This document shows, one piece after another, positions 23,763 through 37,900 of a DNA stretch of 64,000 nt. The notes below the pieces were generated by a model, which worked only from the letters and a program-made list of their open reading frames with translations, was not told the DNA's origin and ran no database searches. The position numbers and the translations under genes were made by a program. The stretch is taken from NCBI GenBank assembly GCA_029783825.1, contig JAREIK010002457.1:235102-299101 (forward strand), given 5' to 3'. How positions within the stretch are numbered: position 1 is the stretch's first letter; every line of letters begins with the position of its first letter. Source of the DNA: Sapria himalayana. Taxonomy: Eukaryota > Streptophyta > Magnoliopsida > Malpighiales > Rafflesiaceae.

Positions 23763-25668
23763 AAGTCTTGACTCAAGGGGTGAGTTATGGATTCAGTCTC
23801 TTTCTTGCTTTAGATTTTTGTAGCATTAGCAATTGTCATGATTGTATATTTTATCTCTAGAACACAAAATCATATCAATGAGAATATGCCATAACTTGTG
23901 TCTCTCCTTTGAACATATTGTCTTGGCACTATGAATGATCATGAATACATATTTAATCACTATAATACTAGGTCACAGTATTGGATATGACCATAGCTTG
24001 TGCATTTTATCTTTATATTGAAAAGTCATTGCTCTGGGAATGATTGTAACTTTGGACATTCCTCAAGAGCAAAAGTCATGACCCTAGAATTAGTTAAAGC
24101 TCGAGTACTACTCTTTATAACTTTCTATAGCTAAAATTCTTTGGATTGGAAATATCACTATGGCTTTTTCCTTTGATTTGTGACTTCAAGTGTCAATATG
24201 CAAGACTAATATATTGGGCAATGATTAAAACCTTTTATACTTTTGAATATGATTCATTTATACCTTTTTGGGTATTGTGAGCTTGTATACATAACTCATT
24301 TTATATAAAAAGAAAGAAATGATACTTTTCATTTCCATGAGGATATAAAAAAAAGGCTTAGACATTCCAATAAAATAAATTTTTTGATTCTTGATTGAAA
24401 GAGAGCCCATACTTCTTGCCATGCTCAAACCACCCTAGGGCTAGTTTGTTCTATTGTCTACAATGTGGTTATTTTTTTAGAGGTGAACTATGTTTTAAAA
24501 AAATTGCTTTGAGTGTGTGCATAAGAGATATTTTAGAAGAAATTACAATAATCAATATAAATAGCATCCTAAACTTCTAGCTATTTCAACACATAGGGGT
24601 ACAACTTTGGTTTAGTCTGTTAGCATACATGAGTCAAATTACCTTTAATAGCCCAGTGATTCAACATCAAATATGATGAGACATAATTTCGATAAAGTAA
24701 AAGCTCCTATAATTTTGGATAGATCTTTAGCAATCATTATAGAGTTGAGAGAAGAATAAAATAAATTATTTTAATTATTCATTATAATTTAAATTTTTAT
24801 TTTATTTTGTTTATCATTTTATTATTATAGAAATATTAATTACAAAATAAATTATTAGTGAGACGGATCTAATTTAAATTAAACTGATATATCCTAAATA
24901 ATAAAGAATAAATCTCATTTTTTTTCATTTTAATTTTAAATATTCAAATTTAATTATTTATTTGTTTATTTTTATATAATATTAATTACAAAATAAATTA
25001 TGAGTTACACAAATATAATTTATATAAATTATCTTTCATCAAAATAATATAGATAAACTTTTTAAAAAAAAATTCAAAACAAAAAATTATTATATAGTAA
25101 TATATTTTGCATTGTTTCTGAATTATTTTAGGTTTTGTACTTATATTATAATTGATATCTATCATATTAATAATAGATCATTAATTTATTTTTTGATCAT
25201 TATTAGAATATTTATCAATAAAATAGTTTATATTGAATTTATATGATATATAAATATAATGATTATTATAACTAAATATTGAATTCACTTTGGAAAAAAA
25301 TATTAAAATTTTTATATTTTCTAAGGTTATAACCTTTGAAAATATCAAAAAATAATAAAAATAAATTTTTTGTTTTTTTATTTTTTAAATAAAACCTATA
25401 AACTACTAAATGCATACACAGTTAAATAAGTAAACTCCTAGAACCCGTAATGCATAAATACAGTAACCATTAAACCGATATATAATACACAATAAATAAT
25501 AAATCTAATGTTTATTTCTATTTATTATAATTTTAAATATTCATTTTAATTATTTATTAGTTTATTTTTATTTAAAAATTTATTACAAAATAAATTATAA
25601 GTGTAACAAATATAATTTAAATAATTTATTTCTAATGAAATAATATATATACGCATATAAAAGAAGTA

Positions 25669-25698
25669 AAAATTTAAAAATTTAAAAATTTAAAAATA
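25669..25698. repeat. Short AAAAATTT run
   Basis: Three to four tandem copies of AAAAATTT in the A-type monomer, at the place where single-copy AAAAATTTAAAAATT is usual. This is a modest slippage expansion. Confidence 0.8.
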
Positions 25699-27932
25699 TT
25701 ATCCAGTAATATATTTTACTTTAATTTTGAATCAATTTGTGGTTTGTAAATATTTTTTAATTAATTTCTCTCTTTATTAATAGTTTATTAATTTACTTTT
25801 TGATCATTATTATAATATCTATCAATAAAATTGTTTATATTAAATTTATATGATATATGATTATTAATATTATTATAACCAAAATTTTATATTTACATTT
25901 AAAAACATTTAAATATTATTATATTTCAAAGGTTATAACCTATGAAAATCAGAAAAAATTATAAACATTTGTTTATTATTTTTTTGTTTAAATAAAACCT
26001 ATAAACCACTAAATTCCTAAAAACATAAATGGCTAAATTTTCAAATGACAAAACATCTAAATACTTAAACCATAAACTGGTATACATTAATAATAAATCA
26101 TAAATCTCATTTTAATTATTATTCAGTATAATTTAAAATTTTTATTTTAATTATTTATCAGTTTATTTTTATAGAAATATTAATTATAAAATAAATTATT
26201 ATTGAGACAGATATAATTATAATTAAACTGATATACCCTAAATAATAATTAATAAATCTCATTTTTCTTTCTTTATAATTTTAAATATTCATTTTAATTA
26301 TTTATTTCTTTATTTTTATATAAATATTAATTACAAAATAAATTGAGTTAGACAAATATAATTTATATAAATTATTTTTAATCAAAAAATATAGATAAAC
26401 TTATTTAAAAAAAATCAAAACAAAAAATTATTATATTGTAATATATTTTGCTTTGCTTCTGAATTATTTTAGGTTTTGTAATTATATTTTAATTGATATC
26501 TACCTTATTAATAATAGATTATTTATTTATTTTTTGATCATTATTAGAATATTTATCAATAAAATTGGTTATATTGAATTTATATGATATATAAATATAA
26601 TTATTATTATAACTAAATATTATATTCACTTTTAAAAAAAATTTAAAAATTATTATATTTTCAAATGTTATAACCTTAAAAAATGAGAAAAAATAATAAA
26701 AATTAATTTTTTATTATTTCATTTTTTAAATAAAACCTATATATCATTAAATGCTTACTTACTTAAATCAGTAAGCTTATAAATCCCGAAACTCCTAAAT
26801 ATATAAACCTTTTAACATGTATATAATACTTAATAAATAATAAATCTCATTTTTATTTTTATTTATTATAATTTTAAATATTCATTTTAACTATTTATAG
26901 TTTAATTTTTTAAAAAAATTAATTACAAAATTAATTTCGAGTGAATCAAATATTATTTAAATAATTTATTTTAATAAAATAAATATTAGCTTATAAAAAG
27001 AAGGAAAATTTTAAAAATTAAATATTATTATTTAGTAATATATTTTGATTTGATTTTGAATCATTTCGTGTTATGTAAATATATTTTAATTAATATTTAT
27101 ATTATTAATAATAGAATATTAATTTAATTTTTGATCATTAATATAATATCTATCTTTAAAATTATTTATATTGAATTTATATGATATATAATTAGTAAGA
27201 TTAATATAAATATACATTGTATTCACATTTCAAAAAATTTTAAAAATTATTTTATTTTCAAAGATTATACCTTTAAAAATTTAGAAAAAATCAAAAAAAT
27301 AATTTTAAATTTTTATTATATAAATAAAACCTATAAACCACTAAATGCCTAAAAACATAATTTGCTAAACTCCTAAATGACAAAACTCATAAATAATCAA
27401 ACCATTAAACAGGTATACCATATATAATAAATCATAAATCTCATTTTAATTTGTATCCATTATAATTTTAAATATTCATTTTAATTATTTATTAGTTTAT
27501 TTTTTATAGAAATATCAAACACAAAATAAATAATTAGTGAGACAAATATAATTTTAATAATTTTTTTTAATCAGAAAAAAATAAGCTTATATAATGAACT
27601 AAAAATTTTTAAAAAAATTATTATTTAGTAATTTATTTTAATTTGATTTTGAATCATTATATATAGGGTTTATAATTATATTTTAATTGTGATCAATCAT
27701 ATTAATAATAGTTTATTAATTTATTTTTTGATCATTTTTATAATATCGGATAATAAAATTACATATATTAAATTAAAATGTTTCATAATTATTAAGTAAA
27801 GACAACTAAATATTATAATTACATTAGAAAAAAATTTAAAAATTATTATATTTTCAAAGGTTATAACCTTCAATAATGATAAAAAATCACAAAAATAATG
27901 TTTTATTATTTTATTATTTAAATAAAATTTTT

Positions 27933-28012
27933 AAACCACTAAATGCCTAAAAATTTAAATCTCTAGACTTCTAAACCCCAAAAACCCCTAAATACTTAAA
28001 CCATTAAACCTA
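27933..28012 (-). repeat. Octamer run in an I/G monomer
   Basis: About ten octamers (AAACCACT, AAATGCCT and others), with a single extra base in the A/C-rich part. It shows the typical, slightly worn state of the run in most monomers. Confidence 0.8.
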
Positions 28013-28788
28013 TATAACCTAAATAATAAATAATAAATTTCATTTTTATTTGTATTCATTATAATTTTAAATATTCATTTTAATTATTTTTTAGTTTATT
28101 TTTATAGCAATATTAATTACAAATTAAATAATGGGTGAGACATATATAATTTTTATATATTATTTTTTATGAAAAAAAATATAAGCTTATAAAAAAATTA
28201 AATTTTCAAAAATTTAAAATTTTATTTAGTAATATAATTTACTTTGATTTTGAATTATTTTGGGTTCTACAAACATATTTTAATTAATATCTATCTTATT
28301 AATAATAGTTTATTAATTTATTTTTCGATCATTTTAATAATATATATTAATAAAATTTTTTATTTTAAATTTACATCAAATATAATTATTAAGATTATTA
28401 TAACTAAGTATTGTATTCATATTTTAGAAAGATTAAAAAATAATTATATTTTCAAAGGTCATAACCTTTGAAAATCATGAAAATTCATAAAAATAAATTT
28501 TTTGTTATTTCTTTGAATAAATAAAACCTATAAACACCTAAACGTGCAAACATATAAATCAATACACTCATTAACCACAAAAAACATAAACATTAAATAG
28601 TTATACCCTAAATAATAAATCATATATCTCATTTTTATTAGTATTCATTACAATTTTAAATAATCATTTTTATTATTTATTAGTTTATTTTTATAGAAAT
28701 ATAAGTTAAAAATTAAATTATTAGTGAGACAAATATAATTTAACTATTTTGTTTTTCATCAAAAAATATATAGGCTTATAAATAGATA

Positions 28789-28866
28789 CAAAAATTTAAA
28801 AATTTAAAAATTTAAAAATTTAAAAATTAAAACTTTAAAAATTTAAAATTTTAAAAATTTAAAATT
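28789..28866. repeat. AAAAATTT run in F monomer
   Basis: About nine worn copies of AAAAATTT with interruptions (AAAACTTT, AAAATTTT). The other F monomers (40,310 and 41,640) have one or two copies at the same site, so the expansion is local. Confidence 0.85.
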
Positions 28867-31800
28867 AATATTTAGTAAAATATTTCGCTTTCATTTTGAG
28901 TCATTTTAGGTTTTGCAAATATATTTTAAACAATATTTATCTTATTAATAATATGTTATTATTTTTATAAGATCATTATTATAATAAATATCAATAAAAT
29001 AGTTTATATTGAATTTATATGTTATATAATTATTATGATTTTTATAACTTCATATTGTATTCACTTTTCAAAAAAAATTTAAAATTTATTATATTTTCAA
29101 AGGTTATAACCTTCAAAAATGAGAAAAAAGAACAAAATTAAATTTTTTGTTATTTTATTTTTTATATAAAACCTATAAACCACTAAATGACTAAATACTA
29201 AAATGACTAAACTTCTAAACCCCGAAGCCCATAAATACTTAAAACATTAAATTAGTATAATCTAAATAATAAATCATAAATCTCAATTTTATTAGTATTC
29301 ATTATACTTTTAAATATTTATTTTAATTATTTATCAGTTTATTTTTATAGAACTATTAATTACAAAATAAATTATTAGTGCGACATATATAATTTAAATA
29401 ATTTATTTTTCATCAAATAAAAAATGCTCATAAAAAGAGGCAAAATTTTAAAAATAAAAAATTATTATTTAATAATATATCTTATTTTGATTTTGAATTA
29501 TTTTAGATTTGACAATTATATTTTAATTTATATCATTCTTATAAATACAAGTTTATTAATTTATTTATTGATCATTATTATAATATCTATCAATAAAATT
29601 ATTTATATTGAGTTTACATTATATATAATTATTAAGATTATTATAACTAAATATTCTATTCACATTTAAAAAAAATTAAAATTATTATATTTTCAATGGT
29701 TAAAACCTTCAAAAATTAGGAGAAATCAAAAAATTAAATTTTTTGTTTTTTTATTCTTTAAATAAAAACTATAAATCACTAAAGGTGTAAATTATTAAAT
29801 CACTATACTCCTAAACCATAAAACACCTAAATACTTAATCCATTAAACCGATATATCCTGAATAATAAATAATAAATCTCACTTTTATTTGTATTTATTA
29901 TAATTTTAAATATTCATTTTAATTATTTAGTAGTTTATTATTTTAAAATTATAAATTACAAAATAAATTATGAGTAAGACAAATATAATTTAAATTATTT
30001 ATTTTTAATAACAAAAATATAAACTTATAAAAAAAGCAAAAGATTAAAAAAATTATTATTTAGTAATATATTTTACTTTGATTTGAATAAATTTAGATTT
30101 TCAAATACTTTCTAAATAATAACTATTTAATTAATAATAGTTTATTAATTTCTATTTTGATCATAATTACAATATCTAGCACTATAATTATTTATATTGA
30201 ATTTAAATGAATTATAATTATGAAGATTATTATAAATAAATATTATATTTACATTTAAAAAAATTTAAAAATTATTATATTTTCAAAGGATATAATCTTC
30301 AAAAATTATAAAAAATAATAAAAATAAATATTTTGCTATATCATTGTTTAAATAAAACTTATAAACCACTAAATGCCTAAACACTTAAACATCTAAACTC
30401 CTAAACAAAAAAGCCCCTAAATACTAAAACCTTTAAACTCATAAACCTAAAATATAATTTAAATAATTTATTAAAATATTAATGACAAAATAAATTATGA
30501 GTGATACAAATAAAATTTAAATAATTTATTTTTCATCAGAAAAATATATAAGCTTATAAAAAGATCAAAAACTAAAAAACAAAAATATTATTTAGTAATA
30601 CATTTTACTTGGATTTTGAATAATTTTAGGTTTTGCAATTATATTTTAATTTATATCCATCATAATAAAAATAAAATATTAATTTATTTTTTGATAATTG
30701 ATATCATATCTATAAATAAAATTGTTTATATTTAGTTTATATTATATATAATTATAAAGATTATTATTACTAAATATTGTATTAACATTTTAAAAAAATT
30801 TTAAAATTATTATATTTCAAAGGTTAACCTTTGAAAATGTGAAAAAATATCAAAAATAATTTTTTTGTTATTTCATTGTTTAAACAAAACATATAAACCA
30901 CTAAATGCCTAAAAACATAAATCGCTAAAGTCCTTAACGACAAAACCTCTAAATACTTAAAATATTAAACTGTTATTCATTAATAATAATTCATAAATCT
31001 ACTTTTTATTTTTATTCACTATAATTTTAAATTTTTATTTTAATTATTTATCAGTTTATTTTTATAGAAATATTAATTACAAAATAAATTATTAGTGAGA
31101 CAGATATAATTTAAATTAAACTGGTATACCCTAACTAATAAAGAATAAATCTCATTTTTTTTTCATTATAATTTTAAATATTCATTTTAATTATTTATTT
31201 GTTTATTTTTTATATAAATATTAATCAAAAAATAAATTATAAGTTAGACAAATATAATTTATATAAATTATTTTTCATCTAAAAAAATTTAGATAAACTT
31301 ATTAAAAGAAAAAAAATTAAAAAACAAAAAATTATTATATAGTAATATATTTTGCTTTGCTTATGAATCATTTTATGTTTTGTAATTATATTTTAATTGA
31401 TATATATCATATTAATAATAGATTATTAATTTATTTTTTGATCATTATTAGAATATTAATCACTAAAATTATTTATATTGAATTTATATGATATATAAAT
31501 ATAATGATATTTATAACTAAATATTGAATTCGCTTTTGAAAAAAATTTAAAAATTATTATATATTTAAAATTTTATAACCTTTGAAAATATTAAAAAATA
31601 ATAAAAATAAATTTTTTGTTATTTTATTTTTTAAATAAAACCTATAAAATACTAAATGCATACACAATTAAATTAGTATACTTCTAAACCCCGTAATCCC
31701 TAAATACATAAACCATTAAACCACTATATAATATATAATAATTAATAAATCTAATTTTTATTTCTATTTATTATAATTTTAAATATTCTTTTAATTATTT

Positions 31801-34800
31801 ATTAGTTTATTTTTATAGAAATATTTATTACAAAATAAATTATGAGCAAGACAAATATAATTTATATAATTTATTTTTAATAAAAAAATTTATATACGCT
31901 TATAAAAGAAGTAAAATTTAAAAATTAAAAATTATTATTAAGTAATATATTTTACTTTAATTTTGAATCAATTTGGGTTTTGTAAATATTTTTTAATGAA
32001 TATCTATCTTATTATTAATAGTTTATTAATTTAATTTTTGATCATTATTATAATAACTATCAATAAAATTGTTTATATTGAATTTATTTGATGTATGATT
32101 ATTAATAATATTATAACACAATATTGTATTCACATTTCAGAAAATTTTAAATCTCAAAACCATTAAACTGGTATACATTAATAATAAATCATAAATCTCA
32201 TTTTAATTTTTATTCAGTATAATTTTAAATTTTTATTTTTATTATTTATCAGTTTATAACAATAGGCACAATTTTAAAAACAAAAATTTATTATTTAGTA
32301 AAATATTTTATTTTGATTTTGTATCATTTTAGATTTTGCAAAAATATTTTAATTTATATCATTATTATTAATAATAGTTTAATAATTTATTTATTGATCA
32401 TTATTATAATATCTTTTAATAAAATTATTTATATTGAGTTTAATTTATATATAATTATTAAGATTATCATAAATAAATATTATATTCACATTTAAAAAAA
32501 ATTTAAAATTATTATATTTTCAAAGGTTATTACCTTCAAAAATTAAAAATAAACAAAATATTAAATTTTTTGTTTTTTCATTCTTTAAATAAAAACTATA
32601 AATCTCTAAAAGCATAAACACCTAGATACCTAAACCATTAAAACTGTATATTCTCAATAATAAATAATAAATTTTACTTTTATTTGTATTCATTATAATT
32701 TTAAATATTCATTTTATTTATTTTTTAGTTTATTTTTATATAATTATAAATTAAAAAATATAATATGAGGAAGACAAATATAATTTAAATAATATACTTT
32801 TAAGAATAATAAATATATACTTATAAAAAGAAGCAAAACATGAAAAACATTATTATTTAGTAATTTATTTTACTTTGATTTTGAATAAATTTGAGTTTTG
32901 AAAATATATTTTAAATAATATCTATCTTATTTATAATAGTTTATTAAGTTATTTTTTAATCATTAATATAATATCTATCAATATAATTGTTTATATTGAA
33001 TTTATATGATATATAATTTTTAATATTATCAAGACTAAATATAGTATTCACATTTTAAAAAAAAATTAAAAATTGTTATATTTTTAAGGTTTATAACCTT
33101 AAAAAATGAGAAAAAATAACTAAAAATAAATTTTTATTTATATCATTATTTAAATAAAACTTATAAACCATTAAATACCTAAACACATAAATTTATAAAC
33201 TTCTAAACCTCGAATCCCCTATATACTTAAACCTTTAAACTCGTAAACCTTAAATATAATTTAAATAATTTATTGAAATATTAATTACAAAATAAATTAT
33301 GAGTGATACAAATATAATTTAAATAATTTATTTTTTATCAAAAAAAATATATAATCTTATAAAATGAACTAAAAACTAAAAAACAAAAATTATTATCTAG
33401 TAATAAATTTAGTTTGATTTTTAATCATTTAATTTTTTGTAATTACATTTTAATTTATATCTATCATATTAATAATAGTCTATTAATTTATTTTTTGATA
33501 ATTGATATAATATCTATCAATAAAATTGTTTATATTTATTTTATATTATATATAGTTATGATAATTATTATTATAAAAATTGTATTCACATATTTAAAAA
33601 ATTTTAATATTATTATATTTTCAAATGTTAAAACCTTTGAAAATTTGAAAAAATATCAAAAATAATTTATTTATTATTTCATTGTTTAAATAAAACTTAT
33701 AAACCACTAAATTCATAAATACATAAATGAATAACTTCTAAATCTCGTAAACCCTAAATAGATAATTTTTTTAATCAGTTATATCTTAAATAATAAACAA
33801 TAAATCTCATTTTTATTTTTTTCATTATAATTTTAAATATTTATTTTAATTATATATTTGTTTAATTTATTATAAATATTAATTACAAAATAAATTATGC
33901 ATTAGATGTTTATAATTTTTATAAATTATTTTTCATCAAAAAAATATAGATAAACTTATTAAAAGAAAAATAAATTAAAAACAAAAAATTATTATATAAT
34001 AATATAATTTGCTTTACTTCTAAATCTTTATTCCTTTTGTAATTATATTTTAATTGATATCTATCTTATTAATAATAGATTATTAATTTATTTTTTGATC
34101 ATTATTAGAATATTTAACAATAAAATTATTTATATTGAATTTATATGATATTTAAATATAATGATTATTCTAACTAAATATTGAATCCACTTTTGAAAAA
34201 AATTTTAAAATTATTAATTTTCAAAGATTATAACCGATGAAAATTTGAAAAAATAAATAAAATATATATTTTTTGTATTTCATTGTTTAAATAAAACCTA
34301 TAAACCACTAAATGCCTAAAATCTTAAATCAATAACTCCTAAATCTCTAAAACCCTAAATAATAAATAATAATCCTTTTAAACTGGTAACCCTAAATAAT
34401 AAATAATAAATCTCTATATTATTTTTTTCATTATAATTTTAAATATTCATTTTAATTATTTATTCGTTTATTTTTATATAAATATTAATTACAAAATAAA
34501 TTATGAGTTAGACAAATATAATTTATATAAATTATTTTTCATCGAAAAATATATATAAACTTATAAAAAGAAAAAAAATTTAAAAACTAAAATTTATTAT
34601 ATAGTAATATATTTTGGTCTCCTTCTGAATCATTTAGATTTTGTAATTATATTTTAATTGAAATCTATCTATTTAATAATTGTTTATTAATTTATTTTTT
34701 GATCATTATTAGAATATTTATCAATAAAATTGTTTATATTGAATTTAAATGATATATAAATATAATGATTATTATAACTAAATATTGAATTCACTTTCGA

Positions 34801-34984
34801 AAAAAATTTAAAAATTTTAATATTTCCAAAGGTTAACCTTTGGAAATATGAAAAAATAATAAAAATAAATTTTATGTTATTTTATTTTTTAAATAAAACA
34901 TATAAACCACTAAATGCATACATAGTTATATCAGTAAACTTTTAAACCCCGTACTACCTAAATACATAAACCATTAATCCGCTA

Positions 34985-37900
34985 TATAATACTTAATATT
35001 TAATAAATTGAATTTTTATTTCAATTTATTATTATTATAATTATTCATTTTACTTATTTATTAGTTTATTTTTATAGAAATTTTTATTACAAAATAAATT
35101 ATGAGTGGGACACATATAATTTAAATAATTTATTTTTAATCAAAAAATATATATATATGCTTTTAAAAGAAGTATAAAAGAAGTATTATTAAAAATTAAA
35201 AATTATTATCAACTAATATAATTTACTTTAATTTTGAATCAATTTGGGTTTTGTAAATATTTTTTAATTAATATCTATCTTATAATAAATAGTTTATTAA
35301 TTTAATTTTTGATCATTATTATAATATCTATCAATAAAATTGTTATATATTTATTTTATATGATATAGAATTATTAAAATTATTTTAACAAAATATTGTA
35401 TTCAAATTTCAAACAAATTTTAAATATTATTAAAATTTCAAAGTTTATAACATTTGAAAATGACAAAAAATTACAATTTTTTTTGTTATTCTATTATTTA
35501 AATAAAACCTATAAATCACAAAATGCCTAAAAACATAAATCGCTAAACTCATAAACGACAAAACATCAAAATACTTAAACCATTATACTGGTATACATTA
35601 ATAATAAATCATAAATCTCTTTTTAATTTTTATTCAGTATAATTTTTAATATTTATTTTAATTATTTATCAGTTTATTTTTATAGAAATATTAATTACAA
35701 AATAAATTATTAGTCAGACAGATATAACTTAAATTAAACCGATATACCCCAAAAAATAAATAATAAGTCTCATTTTTTTTAATTATAATTTTTAATATTT
35801 ATTTTAATTATTAATTTTTTATTTTTATATAAATATTAATTTAAAAATAAATTATGAGTTAGACAAATATAATTTATGTAAATTATTTTTAATCAAAAAA
35901 ATATAGATAAACTTTTTAAAATAAAAAAAAATTCAAAACAAAAATTTATTATATAGTAATATATTTTGCTTTATGAATCATTTTATGTTTTGTAATTATA
36001 TTTAAAATGATATCTATCGTATTAATAATAGATTATTAATTTATTTTTTGATCATTATTAGAATATTTCTCACTAAAATTATTTATGTTGAAATATGATA
36101 TATAAAAATATTGATTATTATAACTAAATATTGAATTCACATTGGAAAACAATTTAAAACTTATTATATTTTCAAAGGTGATAACCTTTAAAAATATCAA
36201 AAAATAATAAAAAATAAATGTTTTGTTATTTTATTTTTTAAATAAAACCTATAAACCACTAAATGCCTACACAATTAAATCAGTAAACACCTAAACCCCG
36301 TAATACCTAAATACATAAACCATTAAACTGCTATTTAATACATAATAATTAATAAATCTAATTTTAATTTCTATTTATTATAGTTTATATATTTATTTTA
36401 ATTATTTATTGGTTTAATTTTATAGAAATAATTATTATAAAATAAATTATGAGTGCGACAAATATAAATAAAATAATTTATTTTTCATCAAAAAAAATAA
36501 ATAATCTGATAAAAAGAAGCAAAAACTAAAAAACAAAAATTATTATTTAGTAATATATTTTAATTTAATTTTGATTCAATTTTGGTTTTGTAAATATTTT
36601 TTAATTAATATCTATCTTATTATTAATAGTTTATTAATTTAATTTTTGATCATTATTATAATATCTATCAATAAAATTATTTATATTGAATTTATATCAT
36701 ATATAATTATTAATATTATTATAATTAAATATTATATTCACATTTCAAAAAAATTTAAATATTTTTATATTTTCAAAGGTTATAACCTATGAAAATGAGA
36801 TAAAATTACAATTTTTTTTTGGTTTTATTGATTAAATAAAACCAATAAACCTCTAAATGCCTAAAAACCTAAATCACTAAACTTCTAAAAGACAAAACCT
36901 ATAAATATGTAAACAATTAAACAAGTATACATTAATAAAAAATCATAAATATCATTTTAATTTTTATTCAGTATAATTTTAAATTTTTATCTTAATTAAT
37001 TTTCAGTTTATTTTTATAGATATATAAATTACAAAATAAATTATTAGTAAGACAGATCTAATTTAAATTAGACCAGTATACCCTATATAATAAATAATAA
37101 ATCTCATTATTTTTAATTACAATTTTAAATATTCATTTTAATTATTTATTTTTTTATTTTTAATAAATATTAAATACAAAATAATATAAAAGTTACACAA
37201 ATATAATTTATGTAAATTATTTTTCATCAACTAATTATATATAAACTTTTTAAAAGAAAAAAAAATTCAAAACAAAAAATTATTATATTGTAATATATTT
37301 TGCTTTGCCTATGAATCATTTTAGGGTTTGTAATTATATTTAAATTGACATTTATCTTATTAATAATAGATTATTATGTTATTTTTTCATCATTATTAGA
37401 ATATTTATCAATAAAAATGTTTATATTGAATTTATATGATATATAAATATAATGATTATTATAACTAAATATTGTATTAACTTTTGAAAAAAAGTTTAAA
37501 ATTATTACATTTTCAAAGGTTATAACCATTGAAAATGTGAAAAAAAAATATTTTTTCTTTGTTATTCTATTGTTTAAATAAAACCTATACATTACTAAAT
37601 ACCTAAGCATTTAAATCACTAAATTACAAAATCTCGATACCCTATATAGATAATCCTTTAAATCGGTATACCCTAAATAATAATTAATAAATTTCATTTT
37701 TATTTGTTTTCATTATAATTTTAAAAATTCTTTTTGATTGTTTAGTTTTTTATTTTTATATATGTATTAATTATAAAATAAATTATGAGTTAAAAATATA
37801 ATTTATAAAAATTTTCTTTAATCAATAATTTGATAAGCTTATAAAATGAATAAAAATTTAAAAACAAATAATTATTATTCATTAATATATTTTGCAGTGA

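Larger units (their letters stand above)
22411..24770. other. GC-richer low-copy block, copy 1 (2.36 kb)
   Basis: Sequence unlike the satellite begins abruptly at CTGCTGCACCACACACACAT and ends in TAGAGTTGAGAGAAGAATA. It matches 50,581-52,910 in the same orientation over nearly its full length, offset about 28,170-28,250. I see no long open frame and no recognisable protein. The short ATG frames are not kept between copies. Parts: 22,411-22,800 is clearly GC-richer (GTGGGCCACCC, GGGTCCCGCTAG). 22,800-23,680 resembles transcribed 3' sequence ending in a polyadenylation-like signal. 23,703-23,762 is telomere-like. 23,770-24,770 is unassigned. This copy lacks about 130 bp present in the other copy, at about 51,910-52,035. 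It may be part of an unknown transposon or a captured genomic piece. Confidence 0.75.

Noticed and set aside
28244..28471. Recurring 60-83 codon open frames across the satellite (e.g. 1649-1831, 4892-5119, 29,424-29,669, 39,727-39,954)
   Set aside because: The ones I checked start at TTG, not ATG, encode only I/L/N/Y/K-rich low-complexity peptides, and are broken in most monomers. They mirror shared satellite ancestry.
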